Shown: piece after piece, positions 27,187 to 35,907 of the stretch | Layout: each line of letters begins with the position of its first letter | Position numbering within the stretch: position 1 is the first letter of the stretch | Source: Dysgonamonadaceae bacterium | GTDB taxonomy: Bacteria > Bacteroidota > Bacteroidia > Bacteroidales > Dysgonomonadaceae | DNA: 64,000 nt | Assembly: GCA_031254645.1 (NCBI GenBank) | Contig: JAIRUA010000017.1 | Location: forward strand, 1 to 64,000 | Reading direction: 5' to 3' | Made by a program: the position numbers and the translations under genes | Notes under the pieces: generated by a model | What the model was told of the DNA's origin: nothing | The model's input: the letters and a program-made list of their open reading frames with translations, nothing else | Database searches by the model: none

Positions 27187-27191
27187 AGCTT

Positions 27192-27220
27192 GGGACACGG
27201 ATTGTAAATCCGAGCCAGCG
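27192..27220. repeat. Short dispersed repeat, copy 5
   Basis: GGGACACGGATTGTAAATCC followed by GAGCCAGC, directly beside copy 4, between the cytochrome-fusion stop (27236) and the oxidoreductase start (27107). Confidence 0.65.
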
Positions 27221-27235
27221 ACGAAAGACAACGTT

Positions 27236-28804
27236 TTATTTTATTACTGAATCCATTTCTGCCACTACACGAAATCCGATACCTCTAACATCGGTGTACC
27301 ACCAAATACTTTGTGGTTGCTGTGGATCGGTTCTTAACCAAGCCGCGTGCTGTGTGTGCGCACGAGCGGCGCTACGCACCTGCGAGGCATCGGAGCCGAA
27401 AAATCCGCCACGTACAACCCATTCTTCGCCTTCCGTTACAATCGGGTCAACGGTTATGCCTGTACGATTTCGATAAGCATTTGGGTCGTATTTATCGGCT
27501 GTATATTCCATCACGTTTCCGAGCATATTGACCAATCCAAATGGGTTGGGGCGTACTTCCGAAGGTAGTTGTGTGCGTCCGTTACTATTGTAGTCAAAAA
27601 TCACGTATGGGGTTATGTTGTCCATTTTCGGTCTGGAAAATATTCTCCAAAATCCGCGTTCAGAAAAATCTCTCGGGCTTCCGGGAAAGAAATAAGCGGT
27701 TTGTGTGCCGCCGCGTGCAGCGTATTCCCACTCCGCTTCAGTGGGAAGACGATATGTTTTGCCTGTTTTTTCAGACAGCCACTGACAGAATATCTGTGCG
27801 GCATAATGTGTCATCGTAATGGCGGGACGATCACCACCCCCCCAGCCTTGCTCGGCATTACCAAACGGTGATGATGGTCCTGATATTCCATCTACATCAG
27901 TTGCATTTAGATTATTGGCAATTACTATATTGGGGGGTGTTTTTTCACCTGTTGTTTCCGCATAGAATGCCCAAAATTGCTCCCACGTAGTTTCTACTTC
28001 TGCCATAAAGAATGGACTAATTTGAACTTCGTGTTGCGGCGACTCATCGGCATTACGATATGGCTCATTTTCAGGACTTCCCATCAAAAATGTTCCACCC
28101 GGAATGGCAATCATATTTAATGAAACGGCTGTACCCGGTATTTGTTCGGTGTAATTGACAAATGCTGTTACTGTTGCCGGTTGTCTGAAAAACAGACTTG
28201 TATCAACGGCGGCACTCGACATTCCGGGTACGCCTATCATTTGTCCGTGAGAATAATTGGGATTGAAATGCCCTGCATATAAATGGCAATTGATACATTG
28301 CAAGTTTAGCCGTGCGTGATTTTCTTCATAGTATAAGTGAGCCGTGATGCCGGCATCCGAAATACCTTGCGGAAACATATTTTGGTGGCAGGCTATACAC
28401 GATGCGTTGTAAACATAGTGTTGAGCGTTTTCCACCCCTCTTTTTCTTTCCCAATCAATGCTTTCGGTATCTTTTGTGAGATAGCCCCACACGTGATGCA
28501 GTCCGTGATATGCTTTTGCATAGTAGTACGCTATTGTATTATCTCTTGGTGGAAGATGACAGTCAACGCAATTTACCATTACACCACTGTTATTATTACC
28601 GCCGTGCTTGCCCATTCTCCAACTTTCTTCTGCGTGCGGGTGAACGTGACACATCATACACGATTCATTGCTCGAAAAATAAACCGTTGTTTGATATAAT
28701 GCACTAAATAGCACTACTCCGATGAAAACTCCGATAAAAAGGAATAAACCTCGTCTATTTTTATTGGAACTGCCTGTGTTCCTTGTATAACTTGACTTTT
28801 TCAT
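27236..28804 (-). CDS. Tetraheme NapC/NirT-type cytochrome c fused to SUMF1 domain
   Basis: A 522-residue fusion. The N-terminal part has one membrane anchor (about 19-42) and four heme-binding CxxCH sites: CMMCH, CVDCH, CIACH and CINCH, the layout of NapC/NirT/NrfH quinol-oxidising cytochromes. From about residue 235 it continues into an SUMF1/FGE-type domain (MIAIPGGTFLMGSPENE, YRLPTEAEWEYAARGG, MLGNVMEYTADKYDP, RGIGFRVV). The two catalytic Cys of formylglycine-generating enzyme seem absent: the segment before AAR reads ASQVRS where the enzyme has CxxxxC. So the SUMF1 part probably binds or scaffolds or does other chemistry. ATG at 28804 is preferred to the TTG one codon earlier. It is likely on the periplasmic face of the inner membrane; the electron acceptor is unknown. 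Confidence 0.88.
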   Translation of the reverse strand: MKKSSYTRNTGSSNKNRRGLFLFIGVFIGVVLFSALYQTTVYFSSNESCMMCHVHPHAEESWRMGKHGGNNNSGVMVNCVDCHLPPRDNTIAYYYAKAYHGLHHVWGYLTKDTESIDWERKRGVENAQHYVYNASCIACHQNMFPQGISDAGITAHLYYEENHARLNLQCINCHLYAGHFNPNYSHGQMIGVPGMSSAAVDTSLFFRQPATVTAFVNYTEQIPGTAVSLNMIAIPGGTFLMGSPENEPYRNADESPQHEVQISPFFMAEVETTWEQFWAFYAETTGEKTPPNIVIANNLNATDVDGISGPSSPFGNAEQGWGGGDRPAITMTHYAAQIFCQWLSEKTGKTYRLPTEAEWEYAARGGTQTAYFFPGSPRDFSERGFWRIFSRPKMDNITPYVIFDYNSNGRTQLPSEVRPNPFGLVNMLGNVMEYTADKYDPNAYRNRTGITVDPIVTEGEEWVVRGGFFGSDASQVRSAARAHTQHAAWLRTDPQQPQSIWWYTDVRGIGFRVVAEMDSVIK

Positions 28805-28913
28805 CAACTCTATATGAATTTGAAAACTACGTATATGAATTCAACGGCGAAATTACAACAATTTTGTGAGGTAGAAAAGGTGTTGAATCAACAAGCGCGA
28901 ATTTTACGATAAT

Positions 28914-29921
28914 TTAATTGTTTTTTATAATCCCTCTCGCTTTTTCAATAATTGTGTCAATATTTTTCTTCATATCGTCTTCGCTCATTGATACAAAAAT
29001 GTCGGGGTCAACACCAAACTCAATATGCTCTTTATTAGCATTGAACATTGGCGAAGCCGAAAAACGTACCGACCAGCCATTGGGCAATTCCGACGAAAAC
29101 GGTAAACCACTACCACCTCCCGTTCTGTCTCCGATAATAGTAACGTTTGGTGCATGTTTCATTATACTTACGAATTGGTTGGTCGCACTGTAACAAGCTC
29201 TGTTTGTAAGCACTACGACGGGTTTTTGATAACGTACCCGATTAGAACTTTCAATGTATTTGGGGAGCAGTGGTGAAAAATCGTTATGTCCCGGTCCTGT
29301 TTTGTGAGAAATGTACCCAATATGTTGACGTTCATTGAAAAAACGGCTTGCTATTCGCTCTACATTCACCAAACTGCCGCCACCGTTATTTCTCACATCA
29401 AAAATAATTCCTTTACATACTGCCATACGATTCAACACTTGGTCGAGATTTCCATCGCCTACTCCACTCGAAAAACTACCATAATAAATGTACCCGATAT
29501 TGTCTTCCAATATTCTCCAACGAAGTCCGGCAGCAATGCCAAAATCATCTCCCGTTCCCAGATAATGCCGTTGAATATTTATATCGAAATTTGCCGGATA
29601 ATCTTCGTGCCATCGCCAATAGCGAGTAATATTGTGGGAGGCAATTAAGTTGACATGTCCATCTCTCAATTCAGCAAGCATTTCTCCCATTAGTTTGAAA
29701 AGTGCATCGTTCGTAATATCGGGTGTAATGCGAGCACTATATTTATGGTAAACCGCGTTCCAATCAATATCTTTATATTCGAAGAAACAATAACTTCTGT
29801 CCAATATTGTCCACAAGGCGTCGAAATTTCCTCGTGGAGTGTTGTCAAACTCCATATCATTATCACAACTCGGAAGTGTGATGAGACAGAAGGCGAAAAA
29901 GAGGAAAATAAATTTCTTCAT
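28914..29921 (-). CDS. S41 family C-terminal processing peptidase-like lipoprotein
   Basis: A 335-residue lipoprotein (MKKFIFLFFAFCLITLPSC). It has the S41 tail-specific protease layout without a clear PDZ domain: FDALWTILDRSYCFFEYKDIDW, LRDGHVNLIAS, IGYIYYGSF, GIIFDVRNNGGGSLVN, then the nucleophile region PVVVLTNRACYSATNQFV (Ser in CYSATN) and IIGDRTGGGSGLPFS. The start at 29921 is used because it fits the signal peptide and lies 10 bp after the rpiB stop; a reading from 29978 would overlap rpiB. Probable third gene of a tkt-rpiB unit; its substrate is unknown. Confidence 0.88.
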   Translation of the reverse strand: MKKFIFLFFAFCLITLPSCDNDMEFDNTPRGNFDALWTILDRSYCFFEYKDIDWNAVYHKYSARITPDITNDALFKLMGEMLAELRDGHVNLIASHNITRYWRWHEDYPANFDINIQRHYLGTGDDFGIAAGLRWRILEDNIGYIYYGSFSSGVGDGNLDQVLNRMAVCKGIIFDVRNNGGGSLVNVERIASRFFNERQHIGYISHKTGPGHNDFSPLLPKYIESSNRVRYQKPVVVLTNRACYSATNQFVSIMKHAPNVTIIGDRTGGGSGLPFSSELPNGWSVRFSASPMFNANKEHIEFGVDPDIFVSMSEDDMKKNIDTIIEKARGIIKNN

Positions 29922-29931
29922 ATTTTTTCTT

Positions 29932-30390
29932 TTATGCTTTGTAGGGAATTTTTTCAATCCGTTTTTCGTGTCGTCCACCTTCGAATGCCGTATTGAGAAA
30001 CATTACCAAGATTTCGTAAATCTCCTCTTCATTCAACAATCGTCCGGGAAGTGAAAGTACATTTGCATCATTGTGTGCTCGTGCATAATAAGCTACTTTC
30101 GTATTCCAACACAATGCACCGCGAATACCTTGATGCTTATTTACCGTCATATTGATGCCGTTTCCAGTGCTACAAATAGCAATGCCAGGGTAACATTCGC
30201 CACATTCTACAGCTGTTGCCATTGGATGAGCAAAGTCAGGGTAATCACTACTTTCATCGGTATATGTTCCGAAATCCTTGTAGGGTATTCCTTTGTCTTT
30301 GAGCACTTTAATAACGTACTCTTTAGCGAAAAATCCTGCGTGATCGGAAGCAAGTCCGATGGGTTTTTCTGAATTGTTGAACAAACTCAT
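29932..30390 (-). CDS. rpiB: Ribose 5-phosphate isomerase B
   Basis: A 152-residue enzyme that interconverts ribose 5-phosphate and ribulose 5-phosphate in the pentose phosphate pathway. The RpiB/LacAB fold is clear: IGLASDHAGFFAKE, DFGTYTDESSDYPDFAHPMA, the active-site loop ICSTGNGINMTVNK (Cys base), RGALCWN and ARAHNDANVLSLPGR. The length is normal for RpiB. It follows the transketolase gene in the same direction, a common pairing in Bacteroidota. Confidence 0.95.
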   Translation of the reverse strand: MSLFNNSEKPIGLASDHAGFFAKEYVIKVLKDKGIPYKDFGTYTDESSDYPDFAHPMATAVECGECYPGIAICSTGNGINMTVNKHQGIRGALCWNTKVAYYARAHNDANVLSLPGRLLNEEEIYEILVMFLNTAFEGGRHEKRIEKIPYKA

Positions 30391-30487
30391 AGTTTATAGT
30401 TTTATAGTTAATAGTTCAATAGTTGATAGTTTGATAGTTGATAGTTCCGGCAGATGCAGACACTAAAAACTATCAAACTATAAACTA
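30391..30487. repeat. Imperfect palindrome of TTGATAGT/ACTATCAA repeats
   Basis: The 97-bp gap between tkt and rpiB is a row of AGTT(T/G)ATAGTT units (30391-30446), followed after a 25-nt loop by the complementary AACTATCAAACTATAAACTA row (30468-30495). It would form a long imperfect RNA stem between two co-directional genes. Confidence 0.6.
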
Positions 30488-32512
30488 TCAAACTAATTTC
30501 TTAACTTGCTCATATACATTTTTGCCCGTATAACCGAGTTTTTCATCGAGAATGTTGTAAGGTGCTGAAAATCCGAAAGAATTCATTCCCCAAACAGTTC
30601 CGTCTTCGGCAACGAGTCCTTCTAGTGTAACAGGTAATCCGGCGGTAAGACCGAATTTCTTTTTGCCTTTCGGCAATACAAGCTGCTGATACTCTTTCGA
30701 TTGAGCGCGGAATAATCCTTCTGACGGAACGGATACGATTCGTACTTTTACACCATCGGCACGAAGCAATTCCGCACCTTCTACCAATGAGGAAACTTCT
30801 GACCCCGATGCCAATAAAATCACATCATAGTCGGCTTCATCCTGCACAATGTAAGCACCCTTTTCGATTTGCAATGCTTCTGTATAGCGACATTCTTTTA
30901 CCGGCAAATCTTTGATATTCTGACGCGAAAGAATTAATCCTGTCGGCGTTTTTGCGTTTTCCATTGCCATTTTCCACGCAACGGTTGTTTCGTGTACATC
31001 GGCAGGACGAAGCACAAGCATTGAGTTGTTTCCGCTATGGTTTTGCAGTTTTTCCATTAAGCGAATTTGCGCCTCTTGTTCAACCGGTTGATGTGTAGGT
31101 CCGTCTTCACCAACGCGGAAAGCATCGTGTGTCCAAATGAAAATCACAGGTTTTTCCATTAACGCCGCCACACGAATAGCGGGTTTCATATAATCGGAGA
31201 AAACGAAGAATGTTCCGCAAGCAGGAATCACACCACCGTGCAAACTCATTCCAATACACAAACACGCCATTGTAAATTCAACAACACCGGCTTGAAGGAA
31301 TGCACCCGAAAAATCACCCTTCTCAAGCGCTTTTGTATATTTAAGGAATCCGTCGGTTTTATCCGAATTAGACAAATCAGCAGATGAAACAATCATATTT
31401 TCAACCTGTTGTGCCAATGCACCTAACACTGTTGCCGATGCTGCGCGCGTTGCCTGACCCGATTTTTGTTCGATTTTTGCCCAATCAATCGCGGGAAGTT
31501 CACGTGAAAACCACTGGCGTTTCTTTTCGGCAAGTTCGGGATTCGCTTTTGCCCACGCATCAATAGTTGCATTTTTGGTAGCAACGATTTTTTTCAATTC
31601 TGCTTTTCTTTTCTCGTAAAGAGCCACCGTTTCGGGGAAAATCACGAAAGGATTTTCGTGGTTTCCGCCTAAACCTGTAATTGTAGCATTAAAATCCGCA
31701 CCGGCTGCGCTCAACGGTTGTCCGTGTGTAGAGACTTGATTTTCAAAATTTAATCCTTCTTTTCCAACAGCGCCTTTCCCCATAATTGTTTGACCGATAA
31801 TGAGTGTCGGTTTTTCTTTTTCGGCTTTTGCTTCGATCAATGCTTTGCGAATTTGCTCGGGACAATTACCGTCGATAGAAATCACATTCCACTGCCAAGC
31901 CTTGTATTTTTTCGCCACATCTTCGCTCGTAACGACATCGCAAGTGGTGGAAAGCTGTATATTGTTGGAATCGTAAAACATAATAAAGTTGTTCAATCCC
32001 AAATGTCCTGCGATTCGACCCACACCCTGCGAAATTTCTTCTTGAATACCACCGTCGGAAATGAAAGCGTAAATTTTGTAATCTACTTGGTCGTTAAGTC
32101 GCGCTTGCAAAAATTTTGCTGCAATTGCCGCACCTGCACCATAAGCGTGCCCTTGTCCTAACGGCCCGGAAGTATTTTCGATACCACGCGCTATATCTAT
32201 TTCCGGATGTCCGGGTGTTGGACTTCCCCATTGACGAAAATTTGCCAATTCTTCCATCGAAAATTTGCCTGTCAAACTGAGTACTGAATAGAGCATCGGC
32301 GACATATGTCCGGGATCGAGGAAAAAGCGATCTCTCACTTCCCACGCAGGATTCTCGGGATCATATTCCAAAAATTCGGAAAAAAGCACATTTATAAAAT
32401 CTGCGCCCCCCATTGCGCCGCCGGGGTGTCCCGATTTTGCTTTTTCTACCATTGCCGCCGAAAGAATACGGATATTGTCGGCAGCCTTGTTTATCAACGT
32501 GTTATCGCTCAT
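30488..32512 (-). CDS. tkt: Transketolase
   Basis: A 674-residue thiamine diphosphate enzyme moving two-carbon units between ketoses and aldoses in the pentose phosphate pathway. Visible: N-terminal AKSGHPGGAMGGADF, DRFFLDPGHMSPMLYS, TPGHPE, GPLGQGHAYGAGAA, the ThDP motif SDGGIQEEISQ (near 155), the pyrimidine domain CLCIGMSLHGGVIPACGTF, DAFRVGEDGPTHQPVEQ and RPADVHET. The C-terminal domain ends YTGKNVYEQVKKL. It leads the tkt-rpiB-S41 unit. The ATG is followed directly by a normal N-terminal helix. Confidence 0.96.
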   Translation of the reverse strand: MSDNTLINKAADNIRILSAAMVEKAKSGHPGGAMGGADFINVLFSEFLEYDPENPAWEVRDRFFLDPGHMSPMLYSVLSLTGKFSMEELANFRQWGSPTPGHPEIDIARGIENTSGPLGQGHAYGAGAAIAAKFLQARLNDQVDYKIYAFISDGGIQEEISQGVGRIAGHLGLNNFIMFYDSNNIQLSTTCDVVTSEDVAKKYKAWQWNVISIDGNCPEQIRKALIEAKAEKEKPTLIIGQTIMGKGAVGKEGLNFENQVSTHGQPLSAAGADFNATITGLGGNHENPFVIFPETVALYEKRKAELKKIVATKNATIDAWAKANPELAEKKRQWFSRELPAIDWAKIEQKSGQATRAASATVLGALAQQVENMIVSSADLSNSDKTDGFLKYTKALEKGDFSGAFLQAGVVEFTMACLCIGMSLHGGVIPACGTFFVFSDYMKPAIRVAALMEKPVIFIWTHDAFRVGEDGPTHQPVEQEAQIRLMEKLQNHSGNNSMLVLRPADVHETTVAWKMAMENAKTPTGLILSRQNIKDLPVKECRYTEALQIEKGAYIVQDEADYDVILLASGSEVSSLVEGAELLRADGVKVRIVSVPSEGLFRAQSKEYQQLVLPKGKKKFGLTAGLPVTLEGLVAEDGTVWGMNSFGFSAPYNILDEKLGYTGKNVYEQVKKLV

Positions 32513-32594
32513 ACAATTGTATAGTAATTAAGTTATTATATTATTTTAAAACAAAATCTGCTCATGTTTTCACAACACTTCTACTGATTATCGG

Positions 32595-32602
32595 CAAAGA
32601 TA
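32595..32602 (-). promoter_or_regulatory. -7 promoter element of tkt
   Basis: On the minus strand TATCTTTG, 83 nt before the tkt start. No TTG is visible at -33. Confidence 0.45.
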
Positions 32603-32706
32603 CGATTTTTTGAGTTGAAAAGGGTAGAAATATTTTTTTTTGATGTAATTTTTATGATTTGTGAAATGAAATAGCTAATTTTACGCTCACAATTATATAT
32701 TAGAAT

Positions 32707-33495
32707 ATGGCACTCAGCAAAAACAAAATAAAATATATTCAATCACTCAAAGACAAAAAACATCGTTTGGAATACGGTGTATTTGTAGCGGAAGGCACAA
32801 AATTAGTGTTCGATTTACTCGCTACGTGCAAGTGTCAATTCATTGCAGCATTGCCCGAAATTATTGCCAAATATCCAAAAATAATTGCTGAGGAAGTAAT
32901 TATTGCCGATGAAAATGAATTGAAAAAAGCAACTTTTCTGAAAACACCACCACAAATTATCGGCGTTTTTTATCAGCCCGATTTTGATATTTCTACAACA
33001 AATTTCGATAAAAAACTCTCGCTTGTGCTTGATGGCATTCAAGATCCGGGCAATATAGGAACGATTGTTCGCCTGGCAGATTGGTTTGGTATGGAGGACG
33101 TTATTTGTTCGCCCGATACGGTTGATATTTACAATCCGAAAACTGTACAGGCAACAATGGGCGCTATTGCGCGAGTGAAAGTGCATTATACGAATTTGAC
33201 GGATTTTCTGCAAAAACACAATCACTTGCCTATTTACGGCACGTTTTTGGAAGGAAAAAATATTTATAACGAATCACTTTCCGAAAATGGTTTTATTGTG
33301 ATGGGAAATGAGGGAAACGGCATTCGTTCCGAAACGGAAAAAGCGATTAATCGTAAATTATTTATTCCGAGTTTTCCGTCCGAAAGAGAGACATCGGAGT
33401 CGTTGAATGTGGGTGTGGCTACGGGAATTATTTGTGGAGAGTTTAGGCGTAGGTACGACTTTAATCCCTCGCCAACAGCCAATCCACCACATTAA
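32707..33495 (+). CDS. TrmH/SpoU family RNA methyltransferase
   Basis: A 262-residue SAM-dependent 2'-O-ribose methyltransferase with the SPOUT knot. The N-terminal substrate-binding domain (KIKYIQSLKDKKHRLEYGVF, VAEGTKLV) precedes the catalytic domain with LDGIQDPGNIGTIVRLADWF (motif 1), VMGNEGNGIR (motif 2) and SLNVGVATGIICGEFRRR (motif 3). It probably modifies 23S rRNA, but tRNA cannot be excluded. The last ten residues after FRRR look like read-through of non-homologous sequence. Confidence 0.92.
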   Translation: MALSKNKIKYIQSLKDKKHRLEYGVFVAEGTKLVFDLLATCKCQFIAALPEIIAKYPKIIAEEVIIADENELKKATFLKTPPQIIGVFYQPDFDISTTNFDKKLSLVLDGIQDPGNIGTIVRLADWFGMEDVICSPDTVDIYNPKTVQATMGAIARVKVHYTNLTDFLQKHNHLPIYGTFLEGKNIYNESLSENGFIVMGNEGNGIRSETEKAINRKLFIPSFPSERETSESLNVGVATGIICGEFRRRYDFNPSPTANPPH

Positions 33496-33567
33496 CCGAT
33501 TTTACTCCTTTTTGGCTATAATCAAATTTATCGGTGGTAATCAATAATTTTTTTTCGGTATACCTTG

Positions 33568-33596
33568 AAAAACTCTGCAAATCTATAGAGTTTTTT
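33568..33596 (+). terminator. Weak A/T-rich hairpin terminator
   Basis: AAAAACTCT (33568-33576) pairs with AGAGTTTTT (33587-33595) around a 10-nt loop and runs into T's. It lies 70 bp after the methyltransferase gene. Two copies of TTTTTTCGGTATA flank it (about 33550 and 33591). Confidence 0.4.
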
Positions 33597-33722
33597 CGGT
33601 ATAGTAATAAAAACTCTTCAGAAAACGTTTTTTTTGCGAATATAGTGGGAAAAAGTTGCCGAGATTTTGATAAGAACCATTTTCACTCTCGACTCTGCCA
33701 CATTTTGGCAACATTTTTTTAT

Positions 33723-33730
33723 TATCTTTG
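33723..33730 (+). promoter_or_regulatory. -7 promoter element of WYL gene
   Basis: TATCTTTG, 20 nt before the preferred ATG at 33750. It supports that start over the longer reading from 33534, which would begin upstream of the promoter. Confidence 0.55.
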
Positions 33731-33749
33731 TACAAAAACTTCAAAAACA

Positions 33750-34652
33750 ATGGCAAAAGACCTTTTCAAACGCTACATTTGGCTCATAGACACTATTTAT
33801 CGGTCAAAGAAAATTACGCTCAAAGAGATAAATAACAAATGGTTACGTGCCGACAGCGAACACGAGCCGATACCCAACCGCACATTTCACAACCACCGTG
33901 CGGCAATCGAAGATTTTTTCGACATTATTATTGATTGCGATAAAAGTACTAACGAGTATTATATTGAAAATGCAGAACAACTTGTAGGCAGTACAGCGCG
34001 AAATTGGCTATTGAACACGCTTACGGTAAGCAATCTTGTAAACGAAAGTCATAAGTTGAAAAACCGAATTTTGTTTGAAAACATACCGAGTGGACAGCAA
34101 TATTTGACAACAATAATCGAAGCGATGCGTGATGAATTGACGCTCGAAATCACGTACCAACCTTTTTGGCACGATGAAGCACATACTTTTGAAATTGAGC
34201 CATACACGCTCAAAATTTTCAAACAGCGTTGGTATTTGTTGGCGTATAATCCTTCTGTTGAAGGGTTTCGTATTTATTCGTTGGATAGGGTACAAGATTT
34301 GTGTGCGACTGAAAAAACGTTCAAACTGCCGAAAGATTTTGATGCGGAAATATATTTTGAAAATAGTTTCGGCATTATTGTTGATGAAAATATCGAGCCT
34401 TGTGTGGTAAAAATCAAAACATTTGGGCAAAAAAGCAAGTATTTTCAAACGTTGCCTTTGCACGCTTCGCAAGAGGAAGTGGAAAGGGCGGAAGATTATT
34501 CGGTTTTTAGTTATTTTATTTCGCCAACATATGATTTCAGGCAGGAAATTTTGTCGCACAGCGATGAGGTTGAGGTATTAGAGCCGATGTGGTTTCGGGA
34601 GGAAATTAGAGGAGTTATGGAGCGAATGGGGGAAATGTATTTTGAAAAATAA
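33750..34652 (+). CDS. WYL domain-containing transcriptional regulator
   Basis: A 300-residue protein with an N-terminal helix-turn-helix-like part (KDLFKRYIWLIDTIYRSKKITLKEINNKW) and a WYL domain (about 125-215; LTLEITYQPFWHDEAHTFEIEPYTLKIFKQRWYLLAYN, FRIYSLDRV). WYL domains bind ligands such as nucleotides or nucleic acid and regulate phage defence, CRISPR and DNA-damage genes. A C-terminal WCX-like part follows. A -7 element directly upstream and the WYL fold fix the start at 33750. Its neighbours include a PD-(D/E)XK protein and an AAA ATPase, so it could regulate them. Confidence 0.85.
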   Translation: MAKDLFKRYIWLIDTIYRSKKITLKEINNKWLRADSEHEPIPNRTFHNHRAAIEDFFDIIIDCDKSTNEYYIENAEQLVGSTARNWLLNTLTVSNLVNESHKLKNRILFENIPSGQQYLTTIIEAMRDELTLEITYQPFWHDEAHTFEIEPYTLKIFKQRWYLLAYNPSVEGFRIYSLDRVQDLCATEKTFKLPKDFDAEIYFENSFGIIVDENIEPCVVKIKTFGQKSKYFQTLPLHASQEEVERAEDYSVFSYFISPTYDFRQEILSHSDEVEVLEPMWFREEIRGVMERMGEMYFEK

Positions 34653-34689
34653 TTTTGTGTATCTGCCGCGTTTTGGCATAGTCAGGCTG

Positions 34690-34697
34690 TAATTTTG
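34690..34697 (+). promoter_or_regulatory. -7 promoter element of ZapA-like gene
   Basis: TAATTTTG, 17 nt before the start codon at 34715. The nearest TTG (34673-34675) is only 14 nt away, shorter than usual. Confidence 0.4.
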
Positions 34698-34714
34698 CAG
34701 TCAAAAAATTCAAG

Positions 34715-35053
34715 ATGAAAACAAAAATTATAAACGACGAGCAGCTCCAAATAGAAGAGCTAACTATTAACGGAAAAAAGTTACCCACACTCATCATCAA
34801 AAGAAGCGAAGAAGAGTTTTTTCGCAAAGCAGAAAAATTGCTGAACAAGATGATAATCCAAATGCACGCAAAATTTGAGAAGAATCCCGAATGGGAAATA
34901 CAGGACTTTTTGGTTATGATTGCTTTGCAGGCAATAGCAGAAACCTTTACATTGGAAGAAAGAAATGACACGAAACCTTATGATGTTAAAATACAGAAGA
35001 TGATAGATGAATTAGATGATTATGAAAAAAAATACGGCATCAAAATGGGATAA
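34715..35053 (+). CDS. ZapA-like cell-division protein (tentative)
   Basis: A 112-residue protein whose order resembles Bacteroidota ZapA: a beta-rich N-terminus (LTINGKKLPTLIIKRSEEEFFRKAEKLL), then long helices with QDFLVMIALQAIAETFTLEERND and a C-terminal charged coil (IQKMIDELDDYEKKYG). ZapA dimers or tetramers crosslink FtsZ filaments. The usual zapA neighbours (phenylalanyl-tRNA synthetase, rny) are absent, and the first 10 residues differ, so this may be a divergent paralogue. The call rests on pattern resemblance only. Confidence 0.5.
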   Translation: MKTKIINDEQLQIEELTINGKKLPTLIIKRSEEEFFRKAEKLLNKMIIQMHAKFEKNPEWEIQDFLVMIALQAIAETFTLEERNDTKPYDVKIQKMIDELDDYEKKYGIKMG

Positions 35054-35078
35054 CGATAGGAAAATGGAATAAAATATG

Positions 35079-35086
35079 TATATTTG
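35079..35086 (+). promoter_or_regulatory. -7 promoter element of frameshifted OB/WG gene
   Basis: TATATTTG, 17 nt before the ATG at 35103. It suggests the damaged gene behind it was, or is, a real transcription unit. Confidence 0.5.
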
Positions 35087-35102
35087 TAAAAAAATGAGAG
35101 AT

Positions 35103-35864
35103 ATGAAATTATTCAAAGTAGTAAATACGCAAAAACTGCAAAATTTAGATAAACTGAATGAAACAGAAATATCGTTTAGCGGAACAATTATCGCTGTGCG
35201 TGAGGGACAAACGAAAAAGGAGTTCCGTTTGCTATTTTCGAAATTGAAGATAACGTGGGCAATTACGAAATTCCGCTGTTTGGCGAAGATTACATTGAGT
35301 ACAGCAAATTTGTGCACATCGGGGTATTGGTTCACATCACGGCAAGAGTGCAACCGAAAGAGTGGAATCCGACTGAATTTGAATTGAAAGTACTGTCTGT
35401 CAAGCCTATTATTCCTTGCGAATACAATGAGGGAAGCCATTTGATAACATTAAAAGACGGGCGATACATTATAATGGTAGAAAAAACCAAAAATGGGGTG
35501 TGATTGATATTCACAACAATATTATGATACCTTTTGAGTATGAAGATTTTATTTATTTTTGGGGCTCTGTTCGCATTTTTATTGAGAACGAAAACAAAAA
35601 ACGGACTGAAAAGGAAGTCTTCATTTTTGAGGTGAGAAAAGAAGATAAACTTGGTTTTGTTGATTGGGAAGGGAATATTTTACTTCCTTGTGAATATGAA
35701 GAAATTGATATTGTTTGCAGGGACACAAAACTATATTTTGAAACCAAAAAGGGAAAATAGTGAAGAAACCCGGAATTGTTGATGAGGACATAATAGTATC
35801 TATGGTAGATGTTTATGAGTTTGAAGAAGAAATTGAATTTTGTGAGGGATATATTCCTGATTAA
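35103..35864 (+). pseudogene. DnaE-type OB fold joined to WG-like repeats, three frameshifts
   Basis: Restoring one A in each of three A-runs (35214-35218, 35481-35486, 35746-35750) gives one open frame of 254 residues from ATG 35103 to TAA 35862. The first roughly 105 residues match the C-terminal OB domain of Bacteroidota DNA polymerase III alpha (TEISFSGTIIAVREGQTKKG, then VPFAIFEIEDNVGNYEIPLF, GEDYIEYSKF and ITARVQPKEWNPTEFELKVL). The rest resembles WG-repeat proteins: KPIIPCEYNEG, KNQKWGVIDIHNNIMIPFEY, KLGFVDWEGNILLPCEYEEI. All three errors are the loss of one A. Either the gene is decayed or these are homopolymer errors, or slippage restores the frame. The unshifted pieces at 35255-35503 and 35500-35760 are parts of this gene. 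Confidence 0.72.
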
Positions 35865-35907
35865 AAAATAAATGTCCGCAAAAGGAGTGGACGTAAAATG
35901 AAAAAAT

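Noticed and set aside
33534..33749. Longer start for the WYL gene
   Set aside because: The extra 72 residues have no homologous pattern and lie upstream of a good -7 element.
35760..35864. Separate small gene starting at GTG 35760
   Set aside because: It reads as the C-terminal end of the frameshifted chimera once one A is restored.
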